Assembly: GCA_037976565.1 (NCBI GenBank) | Contig: CP137668.1 | Coordinates: 29,031,373-29,095,372, forward strand | Source of the DNA: Mesocentrotus franciscanus | Taxonomy: Eukaryota; Echinodermata; Echinoidea; Camarodonta; Strongylocentrotidae | Length of the DNA: 64,000 nucleotides | Direction: 5' to 3' | Shown: one piece after another, positions 46,270 to 57,654 of the stretch | Numbering within the stretch: position 1 is the stretch's first letter | Layout of the letters: each line of letters starts with the position of its first letter | The notes under the pieces: model-generated | Told to the model about the DNA's origin: nothing | Database searches by the model: none | Seen by the model: only the letters and a program-made list of their open reading frames with translations | Translations under genes and position numbers: made by a program

Positions 46270-47277
46270 CTTTTCGCAATGAATAGTAAACGTTCTGGAT
46301 AAATCTCTTGAAATCTCGATATTAATAGAGAGCTTATGAATGAACGATGACCGACCTCCCTGGACTAACCTTGAAGGGATAATGGATAAACTGAGGCTAA
46401 CACTATTATTTGAAAGAGAACACGGTCACCAAAAAAAATATATATATATAGAACGTTAAACATGTATTTCACGTTTTATACACAAGTTTTGACGATTTTC
46501 TTTCATTAAAAAGATAGGGCTGATAGAGGGAGATAATGATTGATCTCCAGGCTGAACGTGGCTCTTTTCTCTGTCAACTCGGGTTCTGAAAATGAGTATT
46601 GGTAACAGGATGGTAAACATACATCCCTTTTTCAGCATCAAAACTGGCTTTCCATTCAGATTTGAGATTTGGGGTGAAACGTCTTATTGTGGAACGAAAC
46701 AAGCAGGGGTGGCCAAGAACGACGGCTTTATTTTTTTCAAATCTACAGCTATATAAATTATATACAATTTGTAACACGATCGCAACTACTATCGAAAAAT
46801 CAACTTAAGGCAATTTCAATCGCATTTTCCATCGCCCTTAGAAATGCACAACATTACGATGACGGATTTTTAAAATCCGATTTCTGATTTCTATGGAACA
46901 AACAATATGGTATTGAAATTTCCGTTGAGTTGCCTTTTCGAGAGTAGTTGTGATCATGTTCTGTATATCAAATCTGGCACATAGAATTTTAGTAACATTG
47001 ATACAGGGCGAAATATTGAATTACATTGTAGCCACAGAATCCTAGAGATTTAGAGAAGGAAACATTTTACTTCAATATTTTGTTTCAAATACTCGTCTCA
47101 AGCCATCCAAAGCGGATTTGCCCCAGAGTACTGTGGCAAAAGATGTGAATAAAATGAGGGTCATTTGGAACGGTTTCATCCTTTCTGTCATCGTTTCCAT
47201 CACATACTTTAAACTGACACCCTGATAATTTAATAAAGCACGAATACATTTTCCACATTCTTGTACTGTTATGATGC
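46270..47277. other. AT-rich DNA, no gene seen
   Basis: No recognisable exons or bounded elements. Confidence 0.4.
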
Positions 47278-47808
47278 TTAAAGGGACTTGGTAACATTGT
47301 TTAGATGAGAGAAAATGGTGCTATAAGGTAGTGACTTCAATGCTTGATGTAAAATTAAAGATAATCTGAAAGTTTGAGTGAAAATAGACCATTATTAACG
47401 ATAAAATTGGGAAAAACTGATCTGATCGATTCCTTAATTCTCCCAACTATATTATTACAATTTAATTACATTTCAGTTGAATGTAAATCGTAACAAAGCT
47501 ATAAATTGGCTCCATATATCATTCCAGACATCTAACCGTTGAATGATTTTAAAATCCTGTCTCATGTCTTATTTTCATGGAAAACGGTTGGGAAAATTCA
47601 AAAATGGTTGGGAGAATTTACTGTTAGAAGATGTTGACCAGTGACGCCTTCAAAGAAAACCATAAATATCTTTGTGATTTGAGATTTTTTCAGGAATTTT
47701 TGCATGCTAGAGGGTTAGTACAGTAGAAGGAATATAATAAGTAACATTTCATACCAAAATTACACAGTTTTTTCATCAACCTTCAACAATGTTACCGAGT
47801 CACTTTAA
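47278..47808. mobile_element. TTAA-bounded MITE, family E
   Basis: Left end TTAAAGGGACTTGGTAACAT; right end read on the minus strand TTAAAGTGACTCGGTAACAT, both followed by TGTT. Terminal repeats are about 24 bp with two mismatches. TTAA at both edges. 531 bp, non-coding. Confidence 0.75.
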
Positions 47809-48722
47809 AGCTAATCTTGAGCTCTGGTATGGGAATCGTATGTCGAGAGAACATGGCTATAATTCATTCTGAATTGTTTATCCTGCAGTAGATTGATTGT
47901 TTGAACCAGTAAAATAAAAACGAACTCACACAAACTTGCTGGAAATCATCTTCAATAAAAACCACAACTCTCATTTGCACATAGTGACCTGCCTTGTGTT
48001 AAGCACAAGGTGTCAGGCCTACTTACCTTGATTTCCTTCTCTTTCTCTGCTCATTACTCAGTCCCTATACATTTTCTACCAAAGTCTTTCGGCACATGTC
48101 ATTTATTTGTAATCTTGAACATTCAGTGTAAGGTTTGTTGGATTCTGTGAGAATTTTTTTTCTATCATTACCAGAACTGAAGCTTATCTTTAATCTTTCA
48201 TTATACATGTAATCCATTATAGTCAATGATCTGTGTACAAGTATATTTTGAGCTCTGGTTCCTCTTGCGACAAAAATAAACATAAATATGATGAGAAAAC
48301 AATCAGGATTTACATCTTGCTTTTCATTTGGAGGACAACTTCATCGCAAGAGGCTCTCGTACATGCATTTACCATGTATACAACGGAGGGGGCGGTGTTC
48401 ATGCTAAGAAGACTCATACCGTACTTGTATCGTTGTCGATATCGCTCAGGCAGGGAGTTGGGAGGGAACTACTAGTAGGCCTATTCCCTCCTATATGGAA
48501 AAGCAGGAAAAGATTGTACATGTACATGTATACTCTAAATCGATGAAGGGAATTCATAAAAAAAGTAAATAATGTCGGTAAATCATAAAGTGGTAACAGT
48601 GTTTTTCTAGTCATATGCCTGCACTCTGATTTTGACCCTTGCTTTTAAGTCGCTCTGATATGGCATTAGTTTCTGCTGTTGGGCAAACCTAGTGCTAGTC
48701 TTGGTTTGCCACGAACAGCTAC
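47809..48722. other. Intergenic DNA, no gene seen
   Basis: No recognisable exons; a short TGTACATGTACATGTATA palindromic run is near 48518-48534. Confidence 0.4.
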
Positions 48723-48730
48723 TGTATACT

Positions 48731-49069
48731 CAGTGGCGGATCCTTGGGGGCGGGCTCCTCCCTAGCAAAACCCGGTAAAAACACCTTTTTTGTCAAAGAA
48801 AAAGAAGATGCCCCCCCCCCTGGCGCTCAAGGGGTGGATGTTGAGTTAAAAAAAATAGCACTGTCCCCCCCGTTGAGCAAAAAAATGAGTGCTCACTACC
48901 TCCCCCCTCCCCCGCCCTCCGCTTATTCACCCGGCTGGCTGAGTCGCCGCTAAGTATTAATTTTTTCTCACGAATCGGGCAAAATTCGACCGGCGCGATT
49001 TTCAAATTTTCGCACGAAGTGAGCCCCTTTTTTGGCCACCTCTCTTGTCGCCGGCTGGATCCGCCCCTG
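48731..49069. mobile_element. hAT MITE with perfect 8-bp duplication
   Basis: Ends CAGTGGCGGATCC and GGATCCGCCCCTG (13-bp inverted repeats, one mismatch) are flanked by TGTATACT on both sides (48723-48730, 49070-49077). The interior carries C-rich blocks and GAGCAAAAAAATGAGTGCTC-like text and has no ORF of note. It is the best-preserved member of the family also seen at 18612, 24795, 46018, 54839 and 63622. Confidence 0.88.
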
Positions 49070-49089
49070 TGTATACTTCATCCCAAGAC

Positions 49090-49445
49090 ATTACGTTGAG
49101 TCCTGGTCATGCGATTGCATTGTGAAAGAAACGGTGTGGAATCGATCAGAAAAATTGGTGTGTAATGCAAGGTTCTGGAATCATAAAATGAAAAGAAATT
49201 TGGCCCAGTCTTGGCAAAAGTAACAAGCACTGTACACAGAAAGATGTATATGGGACTACACAAACATTTTAAAGCTGTTATAACATATACATATCATATT
49301 TTGAATATGAAGGCATTTGAAGAGCCATGCTTTTCAGGGAACATTTTTCGCAGATTTTTTTTCCACACTTGCATAATAAGAATGAAAACGCTCACAAATT
49401 ATTCATCACCTCTCAACCTCAACCTTCTCTTTAGAGGGCGCTACA
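49090..49445 (+). repeat. Interspersed repeat family B, copy at 49 kb
   Basis: High similarity to 9100-9500, including AAGCACTGTACACAGAAAG and CATGCTTTTCAGGGAACAT. It abuts the hAT MITE. Confidence 0.75.
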
Positions 49446-50940
49446 CATTTTTTTTTGGTGAGATAATGAAAAACTGAGTGTCAAATTTGAAAGAGCATAC
49501 AATTTAAATGACAAAATCATCTTTGTTTGATCAAAATCGGTTCAGAGACGGCTGAAATATCCATAAATATAACAATTTCTAATATTTGTGGGGCCCCACA
49601 AATATTCGATAATTTTGAACCAGCCGTTGAAAGACAAAAATGCTTACACTTTTCAAACAGATGTTTTTAAATAGTTGTTGATGATCTCTCTATTTAATCA
49701 TTATCATTTTAACAAAACATAAAATGCACAATTTTATTATTAAAAATGGTTGAAACCAATGACTTTTTAGAGAATGCCCTCATGTGGTTTAACGGGTCTT
49801 TTTAATTGTTAACAGGCTAATTACTAAGTCGTTTGTAATTTTTGTATACCTTTCGAGCATGGTGCAGTTATAACTTTTAGTTTTTAATGTAACGGTGCAG
49901 GTTTTGGTAACTAAAATTCAGTTTGACCAAAACTGTACTCTCTATACCAAAACTCAACTATCCCTTTAAGTTGTTAATGTGAGCATTAATGCAGTTTATT
50001 CTCATTGAAATGTTATATGAACATGTACAAAGATTTCCAAACTATTGTTATATTCTTTAGTGGACTTTGAACAGATGATGCATCCTTATTTGTTGTGACT
50101 TTGATTTTTTTGCAGTCCCAACAGATTCAACTTTTGCAGAGTTTACCATATCAATAATACTATTTTACACAAGTTCTTAAACAAAACAAATCGCTGGATA
50201 CAGCTTTTTATCAGTGTCAATCTTTACTTTTATTTACATTTTTGGGTGTATCATAATCATAGATCGTTTACATATTTACATTTCCTGTTCATAAAAAAGG
50301 ATGTTACACGTGTATCAAACAAATCAAATTTAGGATTGAAAGGAGCAGCATTGATCTTTGATCTGAATATTATAGGACGTTAGAGCAATATCAATGAAAT
50401 TGTGCACTGTCAACGATTTCAGGCTGCAATTAGTGAAGAAAATGAGACAAATTCCCAAAATTAATTAGTATTCAAGCCCTCTACAAGTACTGTGATATGA
50501 TTAAAAGCAAGACAAGTGAGTTGCAAGTTTGCAACAAACACTTAAGATTATATGACGTGATGAGTGATATCAAGCATCGTTGACATATGACAGGGTAAAC
50601 TGCTGGGGTAAGGTAAAATTACATTTTATTTTCTAAAGAAAACGTGTCACATTTTCTGTATATATATATATAACAAAAAATAAATAAAGTGAGTACACAT
50701 GAAAGTTGTTGCATTTAGATCCCTTCTTTAACCCACCCCCTTGCCATTCATGTACATAAAAAGAAAGAAGAAGAAAGAAAAACACAGAATTCAAAGATAT
50801 AACACATTGTATGTGAACGTGCGGTATGTTGTTTGAAGATATGAAATTTCAACAATGATATTTAGTATCACATCACATGAATTCAAGCATTTTACTTAGT
50901 TTTGAATTACACTATCGCCTTTTCCTGTCAAACTTGCATA
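49446..50940. other. AT-rich intergenic DNA
   Basis: A (TA)n run at about 50658-50673; no recognised gene. Confidence 0.4.
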
Positions 50941-52086
50941 TTGCATGTATATTAGATAGCTTAGACAGATACCGAGATGTGATTGGTCCACATCGCGTCA
51001 CGTGATATCGATTGCGAGGATCGTAATTGTTACATTGCCCAACCGGTCAATTTAACGTTGTTATATTGATCGGCCGCGAACCTTTTTCCCCAATTTTTTT
51101 TTCCCCTCAATCAAAGCTTTCTCTAATTTTTTTTCGTTCCAGAAATGTTTTTTCTCGTCAATTTTGTTTTCGAAAAACAAAAATGGACCCCCCCCCTAAA
51201 AAAAAATTCCCTTAGATTTTTTTTCCTCGAATTTTTGTTCTTTAATTTTTTAAATAATAATAAAATTTTTTTTTTTTTCTCACTTTTCTCACTAAACTTT
51301 TTATTTGTCGAAAAAAGGGGAATAAAATTTCGGGCAAAAAAAAATGGACCCCCCTAAATTTTCAAACCAAGGCTATCTAATATAGCAGATATTGACAGGC
51401 AGGGGTATATAACACTCTAAAGGACCTAAAGGGAGTTATATTATCCGTCGTGACCATATTTTCCCTCAGCGCTGCGCGCTTCGGGAAAATATAACCACTG
51501 GGAAAATATAACTACTTTCAGCGGTCCTCAATTTTCTCTTATTAAGGGTTGCATCGATCATACACGCTGTCTTATTCGAGTAACAACTTTTGGATCGACT
51601 GAGACTGGCAACCGAATCTCGATAAAAGTCAATGAATTTCCATAGTTTTCAAGACCAAAACTTTACAAGAAACTTACTTTTAAAAAATTCAAATGAGGGA
51701 TTTTATAATTTTACACAGTATTTTTGGACAATCCTACACAATCAATAACTCGAAATAATATTATGGCACAATCAGCAAAATCTCACAATAAAAAGAAAAT
51801 ATTTATTACTTCAATATTTTGTAAAGAAGAATGCTTTTATAAGACTATTTTACAACATGACAGAAATTATTATTATAGTCTTTCAAAAACGATTTTCTTG
51901 AATAAAGTTTTCTGTGTGATATAACAAAATGAATGATATACATCGACTTTGCATCGTCCTTACCCCATATTCTTCGAACCTCACTAGACTATAGTTGCCA
52001 ACTAACTGAACAGAGTTTTGTTGAATACTCATTATATGTGATCAAATCTCTTAAGCAAATATTACTTAGCAAGCAGGGCCCACATC

Positions 52087-52355
52087 GTTAAGCATTGATA
52101 ACAACAACGAAAACAATAATAATAGTTTGGTTTTATACAGCGCTTAATACATATACGACGTCTCTAAGCGATTTACAGAAATATTATTATCCTAGTCATC
52201 GGATTCAGGCATGTCCGCTCGCATTCCAGCCCGGCGTCATTTTACAGACGCTCACAATGCTGAGTAATGTACAATGACTTTCGTATTCTAATGGGATTCG
52301 AACCCTCAACCCTTGGATTGAGTGTCAAGCGAATGAACTACAATACCAAGATACC
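52087..52355 (-). mobile_element. tRNA-derived SINE
   Basis: On the minus strand the head contains TAGTTCATTCG (A-box-like) and GGTTCGAATCCC (perfect B box) in tRNA spacing. A body follows, then TGTAAATCGCTTAGAGACG...ATTAAGCGCTGTATAAAA and a (TTA)n-type tail. The 3' module recurs at 20041-20125, which proves dispersal. Confidence 0.75.
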
Positions 52356-53726
52356 TCCACATGAAGATCTGTTAAACAATCAATCCTCCACCTCGAATTG
52401 ATTGTATCTGCTTGAATACCAGCAAAATTTGAAATATACCCCCCCCCCAAAAAAAAAAACTATTACGAATTTTGTATTAAAACAATCAGAAAAACACACA
52501 CCAAGAATGAATTCATATTTGCATGCTCCATTTAGTGCAGTCCAAGTGGTCACTAGATGTTCCATAAACATAAGGAATCAAAGCTTAATGATACATCAGG
52601 AATCTGTTTATAAGCATATATACATTATGTATAGACTATACGTACTCATCAGTACCATTTTTTTTACATAATAAGAACCCTGAACTGAAAGTTTGATCTA
52701 TAACCTCTTGTTTGGGACGTGCTTGACCCGAGGTCGGACAATTATCCATGGTGGACTATATCTAGCGGACAATATCTACCCGAGCTAATAATTCTCCTCA
52801 TTCGTCCACTTTAAATGATGGATGATAAATATGAATAATTATGTTGTGTTTTCTGTACAATGATATCAGAGAGTGTATTACAGCCGTTCATAAATACGAA
52901 TGAAACGGTCTATAAAACAATTTCAACCCCTAGAAATTTACCTATCTCTCTACAAAAATAAAAAATCAGATTTCATGCTAACCAAATATAGCACATTTCA
53001 AGCCCCGATATCAATATATGTACAAAATAAAACAGGTAAAGCCAATGTATATAGTTGGTCCAGGACAAAATGAGAGTATTACAAAGCAAATGTAAATAAT
53101 GACCATTTTCGCGACACATATAGTATAGACTAACAGAACTCTTTCACATATATGAATACTTTTCTATAAAATTAAGTACTATATTTTTGAAATCGTTTGA
53201 CCGTTTCCCCTGTAATATAATAAGCGAAAGACGGCTAATTTATCTGCTTGGCACAAATACTAAATAGTATATTCTTCTTTTAATTAGTTATGATACTATA
53301 TAGTACACAATTATGTATATTATTTTTCATACACAGAAAGACATTTATAAGAACCAACAGTACTGTAAGATATTTTAAAAAGTTACCATTAAGACCCCAG
53401 TAACATAGACACAAGGATTCACATGATTCATAATCAGAAAAAGGGATGTTTTTACTGTCAAATACATTATTCATATTTTCATTTATTTTCTCAAAGGGAT
53501 CAGATTTACTTCTATTAGCATTAATAAACTAAAGTCTTATTCATTAAAAATAAAAATGTTCATTATTCCAACCAATCATTACAAATCAAATCGAAATGAG
53601 TTTATGTTAGCTTTTACAGGAATGTTGTGTTTAATTATTCATATTTATTAAATCCGTAATAACTTAATTTCCCTGTAAAAAGGAAAAATTCACTTTGGTG
53701 TCTGATTGTGTGTGTGTTTTATTTTG

Positions 53727-53757
53727 TATATTGTATTGTATTGTATTGTATATTTTA
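53727..53757. repeat. (GTATT)n microsatellite
   Basis: Four to five TTGTA pentamers, also in the second block copy. Confidence 0.9.
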
Positions 53758-53773
53758 TTAAGTATAGTATAGT

Positions 53774-53863
53774 TATATCGACTGCTACGAGAGGACTAGC
53801 TGTTTTATCCCGCGAGCCAGTATAGAAACAGCTAGTCCTCGAGTATTAAAGCAGTCGATATGA
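53774..53863. repeat. Inverted-repeat hairpin
   Basis: ATATCGACTGCT and GAGGACTAGCTGTTT on the left pair with AAACAGCTAGTCCTC and AGCAGTCGATAT on the right, around a 15-20-bp loop. Possibly a very small MITE. A second copy in the duplicated block lies at about 62552-62642. Confidence 0.75.
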
Positions 53864-54278
53864 CTTTATATGCCGAATTAAAACAAAAATCTACCAAGAA
53901 TTCTTACCTTAGCCTTTTAGTGAGTAAAAATTTGTTAAAACATCACAGAAAATCTGAAACACTGTCTGTTAATCTTCGCTTAAAAAATGAGTGAAAGTTT
54001 CAATCATTTGGGAATCGCAGACAAAGAGCACTGTATGGCGTCCGTGCTCGCACGTAGACAATTTTAGCACGCAAACCAATGGGGATGCAGTCAACCAATG
54101 GGAATCGCAGGATAATGAGGATGAGGGTAGAAACTTTTAACTAGGCCCTGTGGGCTATTGCTATGCCCTGTGAGTTGGGCATGGCTTGAAATCACGACTC
54201 CAATTTCGACCAATCAGATGGCTAGATTTCTAAAGTGAGGTATATAATACATTATATTTTTTGTTATTACAATTCTTA

Positions 54279-54530
54279 TTAAATCCAAAAGCGATTGAAC
54301 AAAATACTAAGTGCAAGTGCCATGATAAACAGTGCCCTCACTGGTGAGATGGTAACTGCACCGCCATCGGTAGGCTCGGGAGTAGTAGTTTCGTCCATAC
54401 CATTGGCCTCGGGTCTGCTGTAGTAGATTGTGCGGTCATTCAGAGGTTGGATGGAGCGGTAGTTGTCGACGATTTCGTAATTGCCTTGTGCGTCAGCATG
54501 CTCGCCGTACACGGTGCGTAACATGTCAAG
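54279..54530 (-). CDS. Alpha-carbonic anhydrase, last coding exon (C-terminus, membrane tail)
   Basis: On the minus strand the exon follows an acceptor TTTTTTTAAACAG at 54531-54543 and encodes 83 residues from LDMLRTVYGEHADAQ to the TAA at 54279-54281. NYRSIQPLNDRTIYYS is the strongly conserved end of the alpha-CA fold (family pattern NxRxxQPLNxR). After it comes a Thr/Pro/Gly linker (DETTTPEPTDGG) and a hydrophobic end (ALFIMALALSILF) followed by only NRFWI. This fits a GPI-anchor signal or short membrane tail, as in CA IV-type enzymes. The reaction would be CO2 hydration at the cell surface. The intron before it is phase 0. Confidence 0.9.
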   Translation of the reverse strand, partial: LDMLRTVYGEHADAQGNYEIVDNYRSIQPLNDRTIYYSRPEANGMDETTTPEPTDGGAVTISPVRALFIMALALSILFNRFWI

Positions 54531-54698
54531 CTGTTTAAAAAAACACGAATTAATTATTATTGAACTTTTAAGAATTAGTCATTTCCAAATCGGATACTTA
54601 GACATGTTAAAATTGGAAGTCGTAGCTTGCATCGGAATGACAAACTTCCTTTATTTGTCCAGCCGTTTAATGTTACACTGCTCTTGAAATCAAGTTTT

Positions 54699-54832
54699 TA
54701 CTACTACTACTACTACTACTCCTTGTACTACAAAACTACCACTATTAATACTACTACTACTACTACTACTACTTCTACTACTATTTACTACTTCATATTC
54801 TTCTTTTTCTCCTACTAATACTACTACTACTC
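54699..54832. repeat. (TAC)n microsatellite, left part
   Basis: Interrupted CTA/TAC array within the last carbonic anhydrase intron, directly abutting the hAT MITE at 54839. Confidence 0.95.
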
Positions 54833-54838
54833 TAAACT

Positions 54839-55187
54839 CAGGGGCGAATCCAGCCGGCGGCGAGGGTGGGGGCCCAATTTGTGAGAAAATATTTAGCGGC
54901 GAATAAGCAGTGTGTGTGGGGGTGTAATGAGCACTAATTTTGTTTTTGCTCAACACGGGGGTAGTGAGCACTATTTTGTTTTTACTCAACAACCCCCACC
55001 TAGAGCACAAAAAGGGTAAAATTGTGGTTACAAGTTTTTAAAAACTTTTGTTGTTGTTGCCAGGGGTGGGGGCACGTCTTCTTCTTTTTTTTTTAAAGTA
55101 AAATTGTTGATACCATCTTTCTTTTTTACTCTTTTGGCCAGGGGTGGGGGCCGTGCCCCCCTGGCCCCCACCCTGGATCCGCCATTG
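54839..55187. mobile_element. hAT MITE, CAG(G/T)GGCG(A/G)ATCC family, in intron
   Basis: It starts CAGGGGCGAATCCAGCC and ends CTGGATCCGCCATTG. It is in opposite orientation to 48731-49069 (GCGAGGG and AAAATATTTAGCGGCG match the right part of that family). An exact 8-bp duplication is not evident at these edges; CTAAACT occurs on both sides but offset by 4 bases on the right. Confidence 0.75.
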
Positions 55188-55203
55188 ACGACTAAACTTC
55201 AAC

Positions 55204-56615
55204 TAGGGTAGGTGTAGGGAATTGGAGACCGTAGGGAATTGGAGACCACCAAGCTTGAACCCATCGCTGTCTGTCCGTGTTGGCTCCAATATTGCTATAG
55301 CGCCATATATGGCCTACTACTGCATATATCCAATTCATTTCGAAGACTACAATGCGTTCTTTCTCCGAGAAAATTGGCAAAATTGACCAAGATAAGCAAT
55401 TTTGATCGTAAAATTTTGCTCTGATATAAAAACACAATTTTCACTGAATGTTGTGGTGTATGCAGATATTTAGGGGTGGCTCTTAAAAAGTAGATTTAAA
55501 AGGAAGTTTATGCAGTGTGCCAACCATCACAGAAAACTTATGGCCGTTGTGTGTTGTGAATGGGTGTTGCAATGCACATTATGAATGGTGTCTGATCAGA
55601 AATGTGTGTAGGCAATGGGGGACACCAGGTCCAAGATGGGGTCGTTTGTTGTGAAATAATTACTACAGAAATTGGAAATACACTCTGCCTAGAAGTCAAA
55701 TCTACTGGGACTGAAGAAAGTTGTTTTAAGTTTTTAAAGTTTTAAAGTTGTTTTAATGATGTGACCAATGTGAAAGTCACGTTGCCAGGATAGTATTCTG
55801 AAAGCATTTTTTTAAAATTCCATCATGGTGTCATTCTCATTTCAATGCATTTCATATTAAGATAACTAGTTTTAATGTTTAATGATGTTAGTGTTATCAA
55901 TGTAAAAGTCACATTGTTAGAAAAAAAAGAAGATTGACCATGCTAAGGCCAAAAAACATTGACACTTTTAGTTACATGAAAGTACAACAAATAAAAACAT
56001 CACTATACAGAACCGGAAACCGATATGGGCCTACTTTCCCCCAGTTGTTCATTTCATGTTGAAAGGCACTATCATGAAACATATTTGGTTGTTCGTGTCA
56101 CCATTCTAATTTGAATGCATTTCATTTTAAGAAGTTGTTTCTGTGAGTTTCATCCATGTAAAAGTCACATTGCCAGAACATTATTCTGAAAGTATTTAAA
56201 CATAATTTAAAGTACCTTTATTACTGTAAATAAAAAAACTACAGAGATATTTTGTGCCACATTGTTTTAAAATCGTTTCAAAATTACAGTAAGTTCATTG
56301 GCTGCATGTATCTCTTTCAAAAAGTGTTTGAACTAACTATAACAATCCCATTTTCATTCAAATTGTATTTAAAATGTCTTGATTTGTAACTGTCCCTTAT
56401 TACCTACACATGTAGGTAATGAGAGACCTTTGGTGATGACGTCATTAATCATTGTTATCTTATTAATCAGTTACATCGTGACCACAATTTTGTTACCAAA
56501 TAAAAGAAGAAGTTACTGAAGAGAATACAAAACTTTTTGTATGTGTAACATCTTTCATGTTTATGTAAATTATGCAAATGTGCTTAAGGGTCTCCAACTT
56601 CCCACACCTACCCTA
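55204..56615. mobile_element. TA-bounded inverted-repeat element with internal tandem units
   Basis: Left end TAGGGTAGGTGTAGGGAATT and right end, read on the minus strand, TAGGGTAGGTGTGGGAAGTT, both followed by GGAGACC: 27-bp terminal repeats with two mismatches and TA at the edges. Internally a diverged unit recurs around 55745, 55880 and 56150 (ATGTAAAAGTCACATTG, CATTTCA(T)TTTTAAG). No transposase remains; probably a non-autonomous Tc1/mariner-like or related element. Confidence 0.65.
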
Positions 56616-56622
56616 TTACTAT

Positions 56623-56656
<34 letters not shown>

Positions 56657-56673
56657 GCTGCTGCCACTACTGT

Positions 56674-56708
<35 letters not shown>

Positions 56709-56764
56709 GTACTACTACTACTCCTACTACTAAACTACTACTATTACTACTACTACTACTACTT

Positions 56765-56822
<58 letters not shown>

Positions 56823-56849
56823 CTGCTACTGCTACTGCTACTGCTACTG

Positions 56850-56880
<31 letters not shown>

Positions 56881-56920
56881 TACTACCACTACTACTGCTA
56901 CTGCTACTACTATATTCACT
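56616..56920. repeat. (TAC)n microsatellite, right part
   Basis: About 300 bp of TAC with TGC-containing variants. The poly-Leu and poly-Ser/Val frames here are artefacts. Confidence 0.97.
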
Positions 56921-57014
56921 TCTTCTACATTCAGGAGAATAATAATTAAAGAACAAAAACGACAAAACGATGGAACTTGCAGTGGGGCTAGACAGACCCC
57001 ATTCTCTCACTCAC

Positions 57015-57254
57015 CTGAGCCTGGGAGATAGAGATTGGGTCTTTAAAGACGTTCCAGATGACGACCTCGTAGCAGTTGGGCACCGTCAAGGAACCATTGT
57101 AACGGTAAAACTTCGACAGGTCAAATGGCAAGACACTACGGATTGAGAACGATGGGAGGTTACCCTGGCCCAGGGAAGTGTTGCCCGAGGAGTAATTGGC
57201 GATCTGGCTGATGTAACTCAGGAAGGAATCAAAATTAAGGTTATATTCGCCAAC
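57015..57254 (-). CDS. Alpha-carbonic anhydrase, penultimate exon
   Basis: 80 codons, phase 0 at both ends: acceptor CTATAG at 57255-57260 and donor GTGAGT below 57015. The peptide runs VGEYNLNFDSFL to FKDPISISQAQ. YRYNGSLTVPNCYEVVIWNVF is the alpha-CA substrate-gate region. Using human CA II numbering, Leu198 and Thr199 are kept, position 200 is Val rather than Thr, and 202 is Asn rather than Pro. The Cys after it is the one that forms the extracellular-type disulfide. Trp209 is present. Several NxS/T sites (NYSS, NTS, NGS) fit an extracellular protein. The unusual TVPN motif may alter activity, but that cannot be judged from sequence alone. Confidence 0.92.
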
Positions 57255-57260
57255 CTATAG

Positions 57261-57310
57261 ATGAGGGAAAGAGGGAGAGAGAGAAAGAGAAAGAGAGAGG
57301 GGTAGGTAGG

Positions 57311-57342
<32 letters not shown>

Positions 57343-57436
57343 AGGGAGGAATAGAGGGAGGAGAGAGAGAGAGAGAGGGGAAAGAGAGAGAGAGAAAGAG
57401 AGAGACAGAGAGGGGTAGGGAGAGAAAGAGAGAGTA
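57261..57436. repeat. GA/CT microsatellite at a splice acceptor
   Basis: A 175-bp purine tract on the plus strand, so CT-rich in the sense of the carbonic anhydrase transcript. It ends 6 bp upstream of exon 57015-57254 and acts as an exceptionally long polypyrimidine tract for that acceptor. Confidence 0.95.
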
Positions 57437-57654
57437 AAATCTTTGCCATGATAAAAATGTACAGAAGACAACAATTACTAAAAATCTCCGAATTTTAATC
57501 CTCTTACACCGCTCTTAAGGACAACTTAACAATATTGCAGACAAGCATTCCTAGAAGACCAACTATAATGAATGAATATGATACTCGACTTTACACTGGT
57601 GAAATCCACTTGATCATGCACAAGATATGGGCGTAGACATATTGGATATGCAGC

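Larger units (their letters stand above)
51001..55221. repeat. 4.2-kb duplicated block, copy 1
   Basis: Matches 59820-64000 from the first base after the N gap to the end of the window. It includes the last carbonic anhydrase exon, a SINE, a hairpin, a TAC microsatellite and a hAT MITE. The two copies differ mainly in lengths of C, A, T and G runs, plus a few substitutions, for example GCTTGACCC at 52732 against GCATGACCC, and CTACCCGAGC at about 52777 against CTACCTGAGC. Confidence 0.95.

Noticed and set aside
46091..46286. Tyr/Ile repeat frames
   Set aside because: Translation of the (TA)n microsatellite.
56541..56942. Poly-Leu/Tyr and poly-Ser/Val frames
   Set aside because: Translation of the (TAC)n microsatellite in three frames.
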